From contig CAKOPG010000004.1 in the NCBI GenBank assembly GCA_934098745.1, positions 1 through 64,000 of the forward strand: DNA of 64,000 bases, in the 5' to 3' direction. Positions 1 through 8,626 of this stretch are shown here, piece by piece; position 1 is the first letter of the stretch; every line of letters begins with the position of its first letter. Made by a program: the position numbers and the translations under genes. Source of the DNA: an uncultured Bacilli bacterium. GTDB lineage: Bacteria > Bacillota_I > Bacilli_A > RF39 > UBA660. Below the pieces are notes generated by a model. The model did no database searches. It was given only the letters and a program-made list of their open reading frames with translations, and was not told where the DNA came from.

Positions 1-62
1 AACACAGAAGTTAAGCACCTAAACGCCGACGATAGTGATAAGCTAAAATAGGACGTTGCCAA
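1..62 (+). rRNA. rrf: 5S ribosomal RNA, 3' end
   Basis: The window opens inside a 5S rRNA. The conserved run beginning AACACAGAAGTTAAGC and the closing GGACGTTGCC are visible; the 5' half lies outside the window. A hairpin with a T-run follows at once, as expected at the end of an rRNA operon. Confidence 0.9.
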
Positions 63-82
63 TATTTTTTTTATGCTTAAAT

Positions 83-118
83 AAAAAATATAAGCTTAAT
101 AAACTTATATTTTTTTTT
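83..118 (+). terminator. Intrinsic terminator after 5S rRNA
   Basis: A 12-bp perfect stem (83-94 with 104-115) and a 9-nt loop run into T residues. It ends the rRNA transcript and, being flanked by A on the other side, may also stop the minus-strand glycosyltransferase gene that ends at 132. Confidence 0.7.
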
Positions 119-131
119 ATAAATATATTTT

Positions 132-1451
132 TCATTCTATAATTGACGTAAAAATAATTAAATTTGTAAAGATCAGTAAAATAGTTGTTAAAAAATTAAC
201 CATTCCATAAATATAATTACCTAAATATTTATTGTTCTTAATAATACTCTCAATATTGGCATAAACAAAAATAGCCCCAATTGGTAATAGTGTAAGTAAA
301 TATCTAAAATCCATTGAAAATCCATATGGTAACTTAATATTCATTCCCAAAAAACTAACAACATTAAATATGAATAGAAATAATAACATCCATAAATATA
401 ATTTATTATCTTGTTTTTTCCTAAATAGACATTGAAATATACTGACAAAAGTATAAATTGTAAGCAATATATTACAGAAAATAACTATAAAATATAATAT
501 TTTATAAATACCGAAGTAATTCCACGACCATTCACCAAATAAAGAGGATTTAAGTACATAAGCAGGAATATTTACATCTCTATCAGTAAGGGCAAAAGGA
601 TCTAATAATTCCTTTGAAAATAAATTTAAACGGTAGAATAAACTAACATTTCCAGTGTAACAAAGTTCATTTGGTATTTCTAAAATATACATTATTGGTT
701 GTTTAAATAGAATTAAATTACGTATATTGTACCAAAGACCTATTGGTAATGAAATGAGTCCAAACAAAGTAAAAATACGCAAATATTTCTTAATTGTCTT
801 TTTATTTTTTATTTTTTTCCATTCAGAAATAAACTTAAATAGAAATATAAACATAATAGGAAATGCTAACAATGCTCCAGTTGTTTTAGTCATAACCGAG
901 AGTCCTGTTACAATTGCCAAAAAAATAGTATTCTTATAAGAACTCTCTTTATACCAAATAATAAGTCTAAGTAAGGTTAACATCATCAGCATAAAACATA
1001 ACATATCATTATTTATACTACCGGATAAAATAATTAAAGTAGGGTGGAAAGCCATAATATATAAAATAGCTTGCCGAGCCTTATTACTAACATTGAGTTC
1101 AAGTAATATCTTATGAGTGATAAAAATAATTGCTATCGAGTATATTATCATTAAAAATTGTAGTCCCTCATACCTTAAATTAACATCACTAATAAAAATA
1201 CTTAGCATTTTTAACCATATTGCTGACAATATTGGGTGTAACGGTGGATGATAATGTTGTCCATAGTTATCCGTAGGTAAATTTCCCGTATTATATATCG
1301 TTTCAATATAACTTATTCCATACCCGTAAGAATCTAATGTTCCAACATCATGTTGCCGTATATAATATGGAGTATATAAAACATACACAATTCTTATAAT
1401 TAAAGCCAATAAAATAATAACAGTAAAAGATTTATTTTCTTTTTTCATCAT
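132..1451 (-). CDS. Multi-pass membrane glycosyltransferase, GT-C (PMT/ArnT-like)
   Basis: Polytopic membrane protein of 439 aa with about ten hydrophobic segments, the first at residues 10-27. It has the GT-C layout: an acidic motif in the first extracytoplasmic loop (HDVG, residues 34-37) and a conserved HPPLHP further on. Such enzymes move a sugar from a polyprenyl-phosphate donor to an envelope acceptor outside the membrane. The start ATG lies 5 nt past the stop of the FAD-enzyme gene, and its ribosome binding site (AAGGGG) overlaps that stop, so the two are co-transcribed. Donor and acceptor cannot be told from sequence. Confidence 0.65.
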   Translation of the reverse strand: MMKKENKSFTVIILLALIIRIVYVLYTPYYIRQHDVGTLDSYGYGISYIETIYNTGNLPTDNYGQHYHPPLHPILSAIWLKMLSIFISDVNLRYEGLQFLMIIYSIAIIFITHKILLELNVSNKARQAILYIMAFHPTLIILSGSINNDMLCFMLMMLTLLRLIIWYKESSYKNTIFLAIVTGLSVMTKTTGALLAFPIMFIFLFKFISEWKKIKNKKTIKKYLRIFTLFGLISLPIGLWYNIRNLILFKQPIMYILEIPNELCYTGNVSLFYRLNLFSKELLDPFALTDRDVNIPAYVLKSSLFGEWSWNYFGIYKILYFIVIFCNILLTIYTFVSIFQCLFRKKQDNKLYLWMLLFLFIFNVVSFLGMNIKLPYGFSMDFRYLLTLLPIGAIFVYANIESIIKNNKYLGNYIYGMVNFLTTILLIFTNLIIFTSIIE

Positions 1452-1456
1452 AAAGC

Positions 1457-3016
1457 TTACCCCTTATTAATTTCCTTTTCGTGATAAACCTGTTCTGTAT
1501 TAACATTCCAAATATTTTTCTTATCTTTAACATTGTTAATAATATTATTGACTGTTTCAAAAGCTGTCATCATCGAATGATCCATATTATTATATCTATG
1601 CTGTCCATTTCTGCCAATACAATACAAATTTTCAAATTTATTCAAATAGTCTACAAGTTTATCCATCTCATAATAAGTATCAAAATATGAAGGATAAGCT
1701 TTTTTTATTCTTTCGATATGATAATCTTTTATATCACCCATATTAATTATTCCAATTTTAACAAGTTCATTTTCAATAAATTTTTTAAGTTCTTTATTTG
1801 TCATTTTCCAAAACTCATCATCACAAGAACATGTATACTCAGCTCCAACCCATACTTCCTTTTTAGGATTTTTAACCATATAAGGTGACCAATTATTAAA
1901 TATTTGTAATCTTAAGAGTTTAACTCTTTCATCTTGAACATATATCCAACAGTCCGGAACGATATTTCCAAGAGTTTTAATATTGGTTTCATTCTTAATA
2001 CAAAGTTTATCTACTAAAACTCCCATTGTAATAAAATCTCTATAAGGAAGCCCATTAGCAATTCGTAGTATGTTACTATCTACATTATTATCAACATTAA
2101 AGCATTGAATTAAATCTTTCAGAGGCATTGAAGAAATAAAAATATCTCCATCATATCTAATATTATTAGCTTTAACAGCTTTTACATTTCCACTTTCCAA
2201 AATAAACTCACTTACTAAAGCATTCTTTACAATAGTGCCACCCATTTTGGTAAACTTTTTAGAAACTCCCTCCCAAAGTTGTCCTGGACCATATTTTGGA
2301 TAATAAAATTCCGGAATCAAAGAAGTTTCTATTTTTTTCTCCTTTACATGAAATATCTTTTTAATCATATCCTTAATAACAACCAAAATAGATAGCCCTT
2401 TAACTCTTTGCGTTCCCCAATCAGCACTAATTTCCTTTGGATGTCTTCCCCATAACTTCTCTGTATAGCCTTCAAAAAACATACCATATAGTTTTTTCCC
2501 AAAACGATTAATATAAAAATTTTCTAAAGAATCTTCTTTTTTCTTAAAAATACATGCCTTTAAATAACTACATCCGGCACTTATCGTTCTGACAAGTCCC
2601 ATATTTTTAAAAGTTTGCCATTTAAAAGAAATAGGGTAGTCAAAGAATTTATTCAAGTAATATATTCTAGATATCCTGTTACGTATTAGCATTACCAAGT
2701 TTTCTTTATCAGGATTAGGCCCATTCTTTATAGTTAAAACATTTCTTTTTGTTATTCGGTAATCAAAAGGCTTCTTGCCTTGAAGAGGAAGTATTTCTTT
2801 CCAAAAATTAACTACATCCTTGTTTTTAGAAAAAAATCTATGTCCCCCAATATCCATTCTGTTTCCTTTGTAATTAACTGTTCTTGAAATGCCACCAACA
2901 ACATTATCAGCTTCTAAAATAATTACCTCATACTCCTCCTTAGCTCTTTTTAATAATTCATATCCGGCGGTCAATCCAGCAGGTCCAGCTCCAATGATTA
3001 TAACTTTTTTCTTCAT
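1457..3016 (-). CDS. FAD-dependent oxidoreductase, UDP-galactopyranose mutase-like
   Basis: Protein of 519 aa that opens with an FAD-binding Rossmann motif, IIIGAGPAG (residues 6-14), and an acidic residue at the end of strand 2 (LEAD, about 34-37). GGHRFF at 57-62 is typical of the Glf/protoporphyrinogen-oxidase-like branch of amine oxidases. At 519 aa it is longer than a classic Glf (about 370-390), so it is probably one of the Glf-related enzymes of surface-glycan loci. Its pairing with a GT-C glycosyltransferase supports a cell-surface sugar role. AGGAGG precedes the ATG. The exact substrate is unknown. Confidence 0.7.
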   Translation of the reverse strand: MKKKVIIIGAGPAGLTAGYELLKRAKEEYEVIILEADNVVGGISRTVNYKGNRMDIGGHRFFSKNKDVVNFWKEILPLQGKKPFDYRITKRNVLTIKNGPNPDKENLVMLIRNRISRIYYLNKFFDYPISFKWQTFKNMGLVRTISAGCSYLKACIFKKKEDSLENFYINRFGKKLYGMFFEGYTEKLWGRHPKEISADWGTQRVKGLSILVVIKDMIKKIFHVKEKKIETSLIPEFYYPKYGPGQLWEGVSKKFTKMGGTIVKNALVSEFILESGNVKAVKANNIRYDGDIFISSMPLKDLIQCFNVDNNVDSNILRIANGLPYRDFITMGVLVDKLCIKNETNIKTLGNIVPDCWIYVQDERVKLLRLQIFNNWSPYMVKNPKKEVWVGAEYTCSCDDEFWKMTNKELKKFIENELVKIGIINMGDIKDYHIERIKKAYPSYFDTYYEMDKLVDYLNKFENLYCIGRNGQHRYNNMDHSMMTAFETVNNIINNVKDKKNIWNVNTEQVYHEKEINKG

Positions 3017-3167
3017 AAATTTTCCTCCTTCAATTTAGATGTAACATTGTATAACTATAAAAGATTAATAGTAGAAAAAATCAATCCTGTTAAATGTTTA
3101 TAGTGATAACTAGATAAGAAATTCTAAATTTATAATATATAAAAATAACGACAATCTTACACAATCA

Positions 3168-3196
3168 ATTATACCAAAAAAATAATCAATAGTAAA
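3168..3196 (-). promoter_or_regulatory. Probable promoter for the FAD-enzyme/glycosyltransferase pair
   Basis: On the minus strand a TATAAT -10 (3168-3173) preceded by TGG (extended -10) lies 17 bp from a weak TTTACT -35 (3191-3196). It would give a leader of about 145 nt before the ATG at 3016. Confidence 0.45.
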
Positions 3197-3245
3197 AACA
3201 ATGTAAAAAGATGTCACAATAATCATTAAAATTAAATATAGAAAA

Positions 3246-3288
3246 AATAAATATCATCAAGAATTATATGACGATATTTATTTTTTTT
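3246..3288. terminator. Terminator-like hairpin between divergent operons
   Basis: A 10-bp perfect inverted repeat (3246-3255 with 3273-3282, loop 17 nt) has T-runs on both strands. No gene reads into it from either side, so it may insulate the divergent promoters at 3168-3196 and 3361-3389. From 3197 to 3360 nothing else is recognisable apart from A/T tracts. Confidence 0.45.
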
Positions 3289-3360
3289 ATAAGAAAAAGT
3301 ACTTTTTTTCAAAAAAGTAGAAATAATCCAAAAAAACTTCATTTTTTTCATAAAAAACCC

Positions 3361-3389
3361 TTGCTTTTCATATAAATTTCTTGTATAAT
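3361..3389 (+). promoter_or_regulatory. Promoter of the S10-spc-alpha operon
   Basis: TTGCTT (3361-3366), a 17-bp spacer and a perfect TATAAT (3384-3389). No comparably placed promoter was noticed before rplQ, so this probably drives the whole ribosomal-protein operon. Confidence 0.8.
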
Positions 3390-3395
3390 TAATTA

Positions 3396-3523
3396 ACGTG
3401 TAACGGGCTTAGATGGGCAAAGTTGCTGATACACCCGGTGGAGTTGTTAAAATAAAACTGAATGTATCAGGTAATTTGTTCCGGAGCAAGTCTATACCAG
3501 ATATAGGCGAAGGGAGGATCAAT
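3396..3523 (+). promoter_or_regulatory. Structured 5' leader of the S10 operon
   Basis: The untranslated leader of roughly 130 nt holds three nested or sequential hairpins: an 8-bp perfect stem (3426-3433 with 3463-3470), a 6-bp stem with CCGG loop (3475-3480 with 3485-3490), and a 5-bp stem (3492-3496 with 3502-3506) just before the rpsJ ribosome binding site. S10 operons in other bacteria carry leaders bound by ribosomal protein L4. A similar autoregulatory role here is inference. Confidence 0.5.
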
Positions 3524-3832
3524 ATGTCAAATACTAAAGTGAGAATTAAACTAAAAGCTTATGAACACAGAACTTTGGACAAAGCAGCAGCTAAAATAGT
3601 TGAAACTGTCAAAAGAACTGGTGGCGTTGTTAGTGGACCTGTTCCATTACCAACAGAAGTTCAAAAATACACAATCTTAAGAGCTGTTCACAAATATAAA
3701 GACTCACGTGAACAATTCGAGATGCGTACTCACAAAAGACTTATTGATATCAACAATCCAAGCAAGGAAACAATAGATGCATTACAACATCTAGATTTAC
3801 CAAGTGGTGTTGATATCCAAATCAAATTATAA
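3524..3832 (+). CDS. rpsJ: 30S ribosomal protein S10
   Basis: S10 (102 aa), a 30S head protein that also takes part in NusB-dependent antitermination. The conserved KIRIKLKAYEH-type start (VRIKLKAYEH) and GPVPLPT motif are present and the length is standard. An in-frame start at 3413 would add 37 residues read from the structured leader. The ATG at 3524 is chosen because GGGAGGA sits 6-7 nt upstream and it gives the family's usual N-terminus. First gene of the operon. Confidence 0.97.
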   Translation: MSNTKVRIKLKAYEHRTLDKAAAKIVETVKRTGGVVSGPVPLPTEVQKYTILRAVHKYKDSREQFEMRTHKRLIDINNPSKETIDALQHLDLPSGVDIQIKL

Positions 3833-3848
3833 TTAATAGGAGGAAAAA

Positions 3849-4604
3849 ATGAAAGGAATCTTAGGTCGTAAGATCGGAATGACTTCTGTTTTTGCTAAAA
3901 ATGGAAAATTAATTCCTGTAACAGTTATCGAAGTAGAACCAAATGTTGTAAGTCAAATTAAGACAAAAGAAACAGACGGTTACGAAGCAATTCAATTAGC
4001 TGCATTCGATAAAAGAGAAAAATTAGCAAATAAACCAGAAATAGGTCATTTAAAGAAAGCTAACACTACCCCTAAGCGCTTCTTAAGAGAAATTAGAGGT
4101 GTAGATGTAGCAAATTATTCACTAGGTAGTGAAGTAAAAGCAGATATTTTTGCTGAAGGAGAAATGGTTGATGTAACCGGCACTTCTAAAGGAAAAGGAT
4201 TCCAAGGTGTTATTAAACGTTGGAATCAATCACGTGGACCAATGGGACACGGTAGCCAATATCATCGTGGTGTTGGGTCATTAGGAACATTGTTACCTAT
4301 GAGAGTTATCCCAGGAAAGAAAATGCCTGGACATATGGGTTGCGAACAAGTAACAATCCAAAATCTAGAAATAGTACAAATAGATTTAAATAATAACGTT
4401 ATCTTAATTAAAGGAAATGTCCCAGGACCTAAAAAATCATTAGTTTTAATCAAATCTTCAGTAAAAAATCCAGAAAAGATTAACACTCCAGTAGAATTAA
4501 TTACTTATATTGATGAAACTGTAGAACAACCTACTGAAGAAACAACTGAAACAGTTGAAGAAACTAATGAAGAATCATCACAAGACGAAAAAGTAGCAGA
4601 GTAA
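3849..4604 (+). CDS. rplC: 50S ribosomal protein L3 with acidic C-terminal tail
   Basis: L3 (251 aa) binds near the 3' end of 23S rRNA and helps start 50S assembly. The KGILGRKIGMTSVF start and the central GTSKGKGFQG and RGPMGHGS motifs are conserved. Bacterial L3 is usually about 205-215 aa; here roughly the last 35 residues form a Glu/Thr-rich acidic extension with no counterpart in standard L3. AGGAGG precedes the ATG, 17 nt after rpsJ. Confidence 0.96.
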   Translation: MKGILGRKIGMTSVFAKNGKLIPVTVIEVEPNVVSQIKTKETDGYEAIQLAAFDKREKLANKPEIGHLKKANTTPKRFLREIRGVDVANYSLGSEVKADIFAEGEMVDVTGTSKGKGFQGVIKRWNQSRGPMGHGSQYHRGVGSLGTLLPMRVIPGKKMPGHMGCEQVTIQNLEIVQIDLNNNVILIKGNVPGPKKSLVLIKSSVKNPEKINTPVELITYIDETVEQPTEETTETVEETNEESSQDEKVAE

Positions 4605-4651
4605 TTTGCTAATAAAAAAATTAAATAATTGTGATGAAAGAGGAGGATATT

Positions 4652-5284
4652 ATGTCTAAAATAGAACTATTAAACAATAATGGTGAAAAGGTTAAAGATA
4701 TTAAATTAAATGATAACGTATTTGGAATAGCCCCAAATGATATAGCACTAAAAGATGCACTAGTATTATACATGGCTAGTACAAGACAAGGAACACATTC
4801 TACAAAAACTAGAGCCGAAGTATCTGGTGGCGGAAGAAAACCTTGGAGACAAAAAGGAACTGGTAATGCCAGACAAGGAAGTATCAGAGCAGTTCAATGG
4901 AGAAAAGGTGGAATTGCCTTTGGACCAAAACCAAGAGACTACTCTAAAAAGCAAAACAGAAAAGTTAGAAGATTAGCATTAAAGTCAGCTCTTTCTTATA
5001 AAGTATTAGATAACGAACTAATTATGTTAGAAAATATCAAGTTTGAAACTAATAAAACTAAAGAAATGGTTGCTTTATTAGATAAATTACAATTAACAAA
5101 TAGCAAAGTTCTTATCGTCGTAGATGAATTAGAAGATAACATTTGCTTAGCTTCAAGAAACCTAGGAAACGTAAAAATTGTTTTACCAGAAGAAGTTAAT
5201 GTATATGATGTTGTAAACTCTGATAAGATGATAATGACTGAAGCTTCATTAAAGAAATTAGAGGAGGTGCTAGCAAATGAATAA
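4652..5284 (+). CDS. rplD: 50S ribosomal protein L4
   Basis: L4 (210 aa) lines the peptide exit tunnel and in many bacteria represses its own S10 operon. The GGGRKPWRQKGTGNARQGS loop, which reaches into the tunnel, is intact at about residues 55-75. An upstream in-frame GTG (4631) would put the Shine-Dalgarno AGAGGAGG inside the gene, so the ATG at 4652 is preferred. The gene overlaps rplW by 8 nt. Confidence 0.97.
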   Translation: MSKIELLNNNGEKVKDIKLNDNVFGIAPNDIALKDALVLYMASTRQGTHSTKTRAEVSGGGRKPWRQKGTGNARQGSIRAVQWRKGGIAFGPKPRDYSKKQNRKVRRLALKSALSYKVLDNELIMLENIKFETNKTKEMVALLDKLQLTNSKVLIVVDELEDNICLASRNLGNVKIVLPEEVNVYDVVNSDKMIMTEASLKKLEEVLANE

Positions 5285-5555
5285 GAAATTTGATATCATT
5301 TATGCACCAATAATAACAGAAAAATCTGCAGTAATGGCTAATGAAAATAAATACGCTTTTAAAGTATCACCAAAAGCCAACAAAACAGAAATTAAACAAG
5401 CAATTGAAAGTATCTTCAATGTAAAAGTAGAAAGTATTAATACATCTAACTCACATCCAAAAAAGAAAAGAGTTGGAAAATATACTGGTATGACTAACAA
5501 ATACAAAAAAGCAATTGTAAAATTAGCAGAAGGTAATTCAATTAATTTTGACTAG
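5277..5555 (+). CDS. rplW: 50S ribosomal protein L23
   Basis: L23 (92 aa) sits at the tunnel exit and is the docking site for trigger factor and SRP. The IIYAPIITEKS start is the family signature and the GKYTGMTNKYKKAIVKL end is conserved. Its ribosome binding site lies inside the end of rplD, so translation of the two is probably coupled. Confidence 0.96.
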   Translation: MNKKFDIIYAPIITEKSAVMANENKYAFKVSPKANKTEIKQAIESIFNVKVESINTSNSHPKKKRVGKYTGMTNKYKKAIVKLAEGNSINFD

Positions 5556-5572
5556 AAAAAGGAGGAAACAAA

Positions 5573-6403
5573 ATGGCAATTAGAGTATATAAACCAATGA
5601 CTAACGGTCAAAGACAAAGAAGCGTTCTAAAAAGTGATGAAATCACTTGCACAACTCCTGAAAAAAGTCTAGTAGTTACAAAGAAGAAAACTGATGGTCG
5701 TAATAACCAAGGTAAAATAACCGTAAGACATCGTGGCGGTGGAGTTAAGAGAAAATACCGTTTAGTTGATTTCAAAAGAATAAAAGATGGAATTACAGCA
5801 ATCGTACAAACAATAGAGTACGATCCAAATAGAAGTGCTAATATTGCCTTAATTAGTTACAAAGATGGAACTAAGGCATACATTTTAGCACCAAAAGACC
5901 TACACGTAGGAGATGTTGTAGAATCTGGAGATAACGTTGACATTAAAGTTGGAAACGCAATGCCAATCCAAAAAATTCCTGTAGGTACAACAATTCATAA
6001 CATTGAATTAAAACCAGGAAAAGGTGGCCAACTTGCTAAAAGTGCCGGAACAAGTGCACAAATTCTAGGACGTGAAGATAAATACGTTTTAATAAGATTA
6101 GCAAGTGGAGAAACAAGAAAAATATTAGGAACATGTCGTGCAACTGTTGGTGTAGTAGGAAATGAAGATTATTCTCTTGTAAAAGTAGGCAAAGCCGGAA
6201 GAACAAGATATAAAGGAATAAGACCTACAGTTCGTGGTTCTGTTATGAACCCTAACGATCACCCACATGGCGGTGGAGAAGGACGTGCACCAATCGGTAG
6301 AAGCGGACCAATGACTCCATGGGGCAAACCAGCACTTGGATTAAAGACAAGAAAAAACAAAAAAGAATCTAACAAATATATTGTGACACGTCGTAAAAAA
6401 TAA
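5573..6403 (+). CDS. rplB: 50S ribosomal protein L2
   Basis: L2 (276 aa) supports 50S-30S association and the peptidyl-transferase centre. The glycine/histidine-rich NDHPHGGGEGRAPIGR segment near residue 225-240 and the KRKYRLVDFKR motif are intact. Standard length. GGAGG precedes the ATG. Confidence 0.98.
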   Translation: MAIRVYKPMTNGQRQRSVLKSDEITCTTPEKSLVVTKKKTDGRNNQGKITVRHRGGGVKRKYRLVDFKRIKDGITAIVQTIEYDPNRSANIALISYKDGTKAYILAPKDLHVGDVVESGDNVDIKVGNAMPIQKIPVGTTIHNIELKPGKGGQLAKSAGTSAQILGREDKYVLIRLASGETRKILGTCRATVGVVGNEDYSLVKVGKAGRTRYKGIRPTVRGSVMNPNDHPHGGGEGRAPIGRSGPMTPWGKPALGLKTRKNKKESNKYIVTRRKK

Positions 6404-6422
6404 TAAGAAAGGATGATTAAAA

Positions 6423-6692
6423 ATGGCAAGAAGTTTAAAAAAAGGGCCTTATGTCTTTGATAGACTATTAAAAAAAGTAAAACTACTTAATGAAACAGGA
6501 AAAAAAGAAGTTATTAAAACTTGGTCTCGTCGTTCAACTATTTATCCTGATTTTATTGGTCACACTTTTGCAGTTCACAATGGTAAAGAATTTATTCCTG
6601 TATATGTTACTGAAGATATGGTAGGACATAAACTTGGAGAATTCTCATTAACTCGTAAATTTGGTGGACACGGCGCAGACAAAAAGAAATAG
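6423..6692 (+). CDS. rpsS: 30S ribosomal protein S19
   Basis: S19 (89 aa) forms the S13-S19 head complex of the 30S subunit. RSLKKGPYVFDRLLKKV and IKTWSRRSTIYPDFIGHTF are hallmark sequences. Sits between rplB and rplV as in nearly all bacteria. Confidence 0.97.
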   Translation: MARSLKKGPYVFDRLLKKVKLLNETGKKEVIKTWSRRSTIYPDFIGHTFAVHNGKEFIPVYVTEDMVGHKLGEFSLTRKFGGHGADKKK

Positions 6693-6713
6693 TAACTTAT
6701 AAGGAGGACTATG

Positions 6714-7061
6714 ATGGAAAAAACAGAAGCAAAAGCAGTAGCTAAAACAATAAGAATAGCTCCTAGAAAGACAAGACTTATAATTGATTTAATAAGAGGA
6801 AAAAAAGTAAGCGAAGCTTATGCCATCCTTGCAAATCAACCACAAAAGGCTGCTAGAGTTATCGAAAAAGTTTTAAAATCAGCTACAAGTAATGCTGTAA
6901 ATAACTTAAATTTAAAAGAAGAAAATTTATTCGTTAAAACATGCTACGTCGATGAAGGAATTGTTATGAAAAGAGCAAAAATGGATTCTCGTGGCCATGT
7001 TGGTAGAAAAGATCATAAAACAAGTCACATTACAGTAATTGTAAGTGAATTAAATAAGTAA
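6714..7061 (+). CDS. rplV: 50S ribosomal protein L22
   Basis: L22 (115 aa) has a beta-hairpin that reaches the exit tunnel, where macrolides bind. IRIAPRKTRLIIDLIRGK near the start and KRAKMDSRGHVGR in the hairpin are conserved. Two ATGs lie in tandem at 6711 and 6714. The second has the better spacing (6 nt) from AGGAGG and is chosen. Confidence 0.96.
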   Translation: MEKTEAKAVAKTIRIAPRKTRLIIDLIRGKKVSEAYAILANQPQKAARVIEKVLKSATSNAVNNLNLKEENLFVKTCYVDEGIVMKRAKMDSRGHVGRKDHKTSHITVIVSELNK

Positions 7062-7074
7062 AGGAGGAACCGAA

Positions 7075-7749
7075 GTGGGACAAAAAGTTAGTCCAGTCGG
7101 ACTTAGAATAGGTATCAACAAAGATTGGGAATCTAAATGGTATGCTGAAAATAAAGATTTCTCTAAGTTCTTATATAACGATGTTAAGATTCGTAAGTAT
7201 TTAATGAAAAAATTTAAGACTGCTGGAATTTCTAATATTGTAATTGAAAGAAATTCAAAAAGAACAGAGGTATTTATCAACGCATCTCGCCCAGGATTAA
7301 TAATCGGACAAAGTGGTACTGAAATAGAAAACGTTAAAAAGGAAGTAGCAAAATTAGTTGGTGAAAATATTCAAATTTCAGTAGTTGAAGTTAAGAATCC
7401 AGATTTAGTAGCACAACTAGTTGCAGATAATATTGCAAGAAGCATTGAAAATCGTGTATCATTCAGAGTTGCCCAAAAGAAAGCAATTAGAAATACAATG
7501 AAAGCCGGAGCAAAAGGAATTAAAACCCTAGTATCTGGTCGTTTAGGTGGTGCAGACATTGCTCGTGGAGAAGGATATTCTGAAGGAACAAATCCATTAC
7601 ACACTTTAAGAGCAAATATCGATTATGCTACATCAGAAGCCGATACAACTTATGGAAAAATCGGTGTAAAAGTATGGATATATAAGGGAGAAATTCTAGA
7701 AGATAAGGGAGGTAATTCTCATGTTAATGCCAAAAAGAACAAAGCATAG
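7075..7749 (+). CDS. rpsC: 30S ribosomal protein S3
   Basis: S3 (224 aa) is at the mRNA entry site and has helicase activity with S4 and S5. GQKVSPVGLRIGI, the KH-domain loop (GLIIGQSGTEIE, a variant of GxxG) and the C-terminal GTLxGRxGGADIARxE-like motif (SGRLGGADIARGEGYSEG) are visible. GTG start with AGGAGG upstream. The 3' end overlaps rplP by 29 nt. Confidence 0.96.
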   Translation: MGQKVSPVGLRIGINKDWESKWYAENKDFSKFLYNDVKIRKYLMKKFKTAGISNIVIERNSKRTEVFINASRPGLIIGQSGTEIENVKKEVAKLVGENIQISVVEVKNPDLVAQLVADNIARSIENRVSFRVAQKKAIRNTMKAGAKGIKTLVSGRLGGADIARGEGYSEGTNPLHTLRANIDYATSEADTTYGKIGVKVWIYKGEILEDKGGNSHVNAKKNKA

Positions 7750-8140
7750 AAAGACTTTCCGTCTAAAATATGAAGGAAAATCAAAAGGTAATACCGAATT
7801 ACATTTTGGAGAATACGGATTAATGGCTACCGAAGGAGCTTGGATTACATCACAACAAATTGAAGCAGCCAGAGTAGCAATGACAAGATATATGAAACGT
7901 GGTGGTAGGGTATGGATTAATATCTTCCCTAACTTATCACTAACTAAAAAGCCTCTTGAAACAAGACAAGGAAAAGGTAAAGGAAATCCAGAAGTATGGG
8001 TAGCCGTAGTTAAAGAGGGAAAAATTATGTTTGAAATTGGTGATGTAAGTGAAGATATTGCCAGAGAAGCATTAAGATTAGCTTCACACAAATTACCAAT
8101 AAAAACAAAATTTGTAAAAAAAGAAAGTGGTGAAAAATAA
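7721..8140 (+). CDS. rplP: 50S ribosomal protein L16
   Basis: L16 (139 aa) contacts tRNA in the A and P sites. MPKRTKHRKTFR at the start and KMGKGKG-like TRQGKGKGNPEVWVAVVK are signature sequences. The first ATG (7721) lies 8 nt after GGAGG. A second ATG two codons on (7727) would give the more usual MPKR start. The gene begins inside the end of rpsC. Confidence 0.95.
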   Translation: MLMPKRTKHRKTFRLKYEGKSKGNTELHFGEYGLMATEGAWITSQQIEAARVAMTRYMKRGGRVWINIFPNLSLTKKPLETRQGKGKGNPEVWVAVVKEGKIMFEIGDVSEDIAREALRLASHKLPIKTKFVKKESGEK

Positions 8141-8334
8141 TGAAAGCTAATGATATTAGAAAATTATCCACTGAAGAAATCAATAAGAAAATTACTGAAT
8201 CAAAACAAGAATTATTTAATTTAAGAATGAAACAAGCAACTGGTTCTCTAGAAAATCCTTCAAGAATCAGAGAATTAAGAAAGACTGTTGCTAGATTAAA
8301 AACTATTCTTAGAGAAAGAGAAATTGAAGGGTAG
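8140..8334 (+). CDS. rpmC: 50S ribosomal protein L29
   Basis: L29 (64 aa) is a two-helix protein next to L23 at the tunnel exit. The ELFNLRMKQATGSLENPSRI core is typical. The stop of rplP and the start of rpmC overlap (TAATG), indicating coupled translation. Confidence 0.94.
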   Translation: MKANDIRKLSTEEINKKITESKQELFNLRMKQATGSLENPSRIRELRKTVARLKTILREREIEG

Positions 8335-8346
8335 GAGGACGTCAAG

Positions 8347-8607
8347 ATGAATGAAAATATTAAACGTGAATTAATTGGCGTTGTTGTAAGTGACAAAGCA
8401 GACAAAACAATTATAGTTAAAGTAGAAACTTACAAAAAAGATCCAATATACAAAAAAAGAATTAAATATTCTAAAAAATATGCTGCTCATGACGAAAATA
8501 ACACTGCAAAAGTTGGAGACAAAGTTCGTCTAGTTGCAACTAGACCATTATCTAAAACTAAGAGATATGACTTAGTAGAAGTTATCGAAAAGGCTATTAT
8601 TCTTTAG
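8347..8607 (+). CDS. rpsQ: 30S ribosomal protein S17
   Basis: S17 (86 aa), an OB-fold primary 16S rRNA binder. GVVVSDKADKTIIVKVE and HDENNTAKVGDKVRLVATRPLSK match the family, and the length is standard. AGGAGG precedes the ATG. Confidence 0.96.
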   Translation: MNENIKRELIGVVVSDKADKTIIVKVETYKKDPIYKKRIKYSKKYAAHDENNTAKVGDKVRLVATRPLSKTKRYDLVEVIEKAIIL

Positions 8608-8626
8608 TTCGGAAGGAGGAAATAAA

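Noticed and set aside
727..939. Plus-strand frame opposite the glycosyltransferase gene
   Set aside because: A shadow of the minus-strand membrane-protein gene; no ribosome binding site. The same holds for the other frames lying opposite long genes.
3413..3523. Longer S10 starting at 3413
   Set aside because: The extra 37 residues come from the structured leader; a strong ribosome binding site and the family N-terminus point to 3524.
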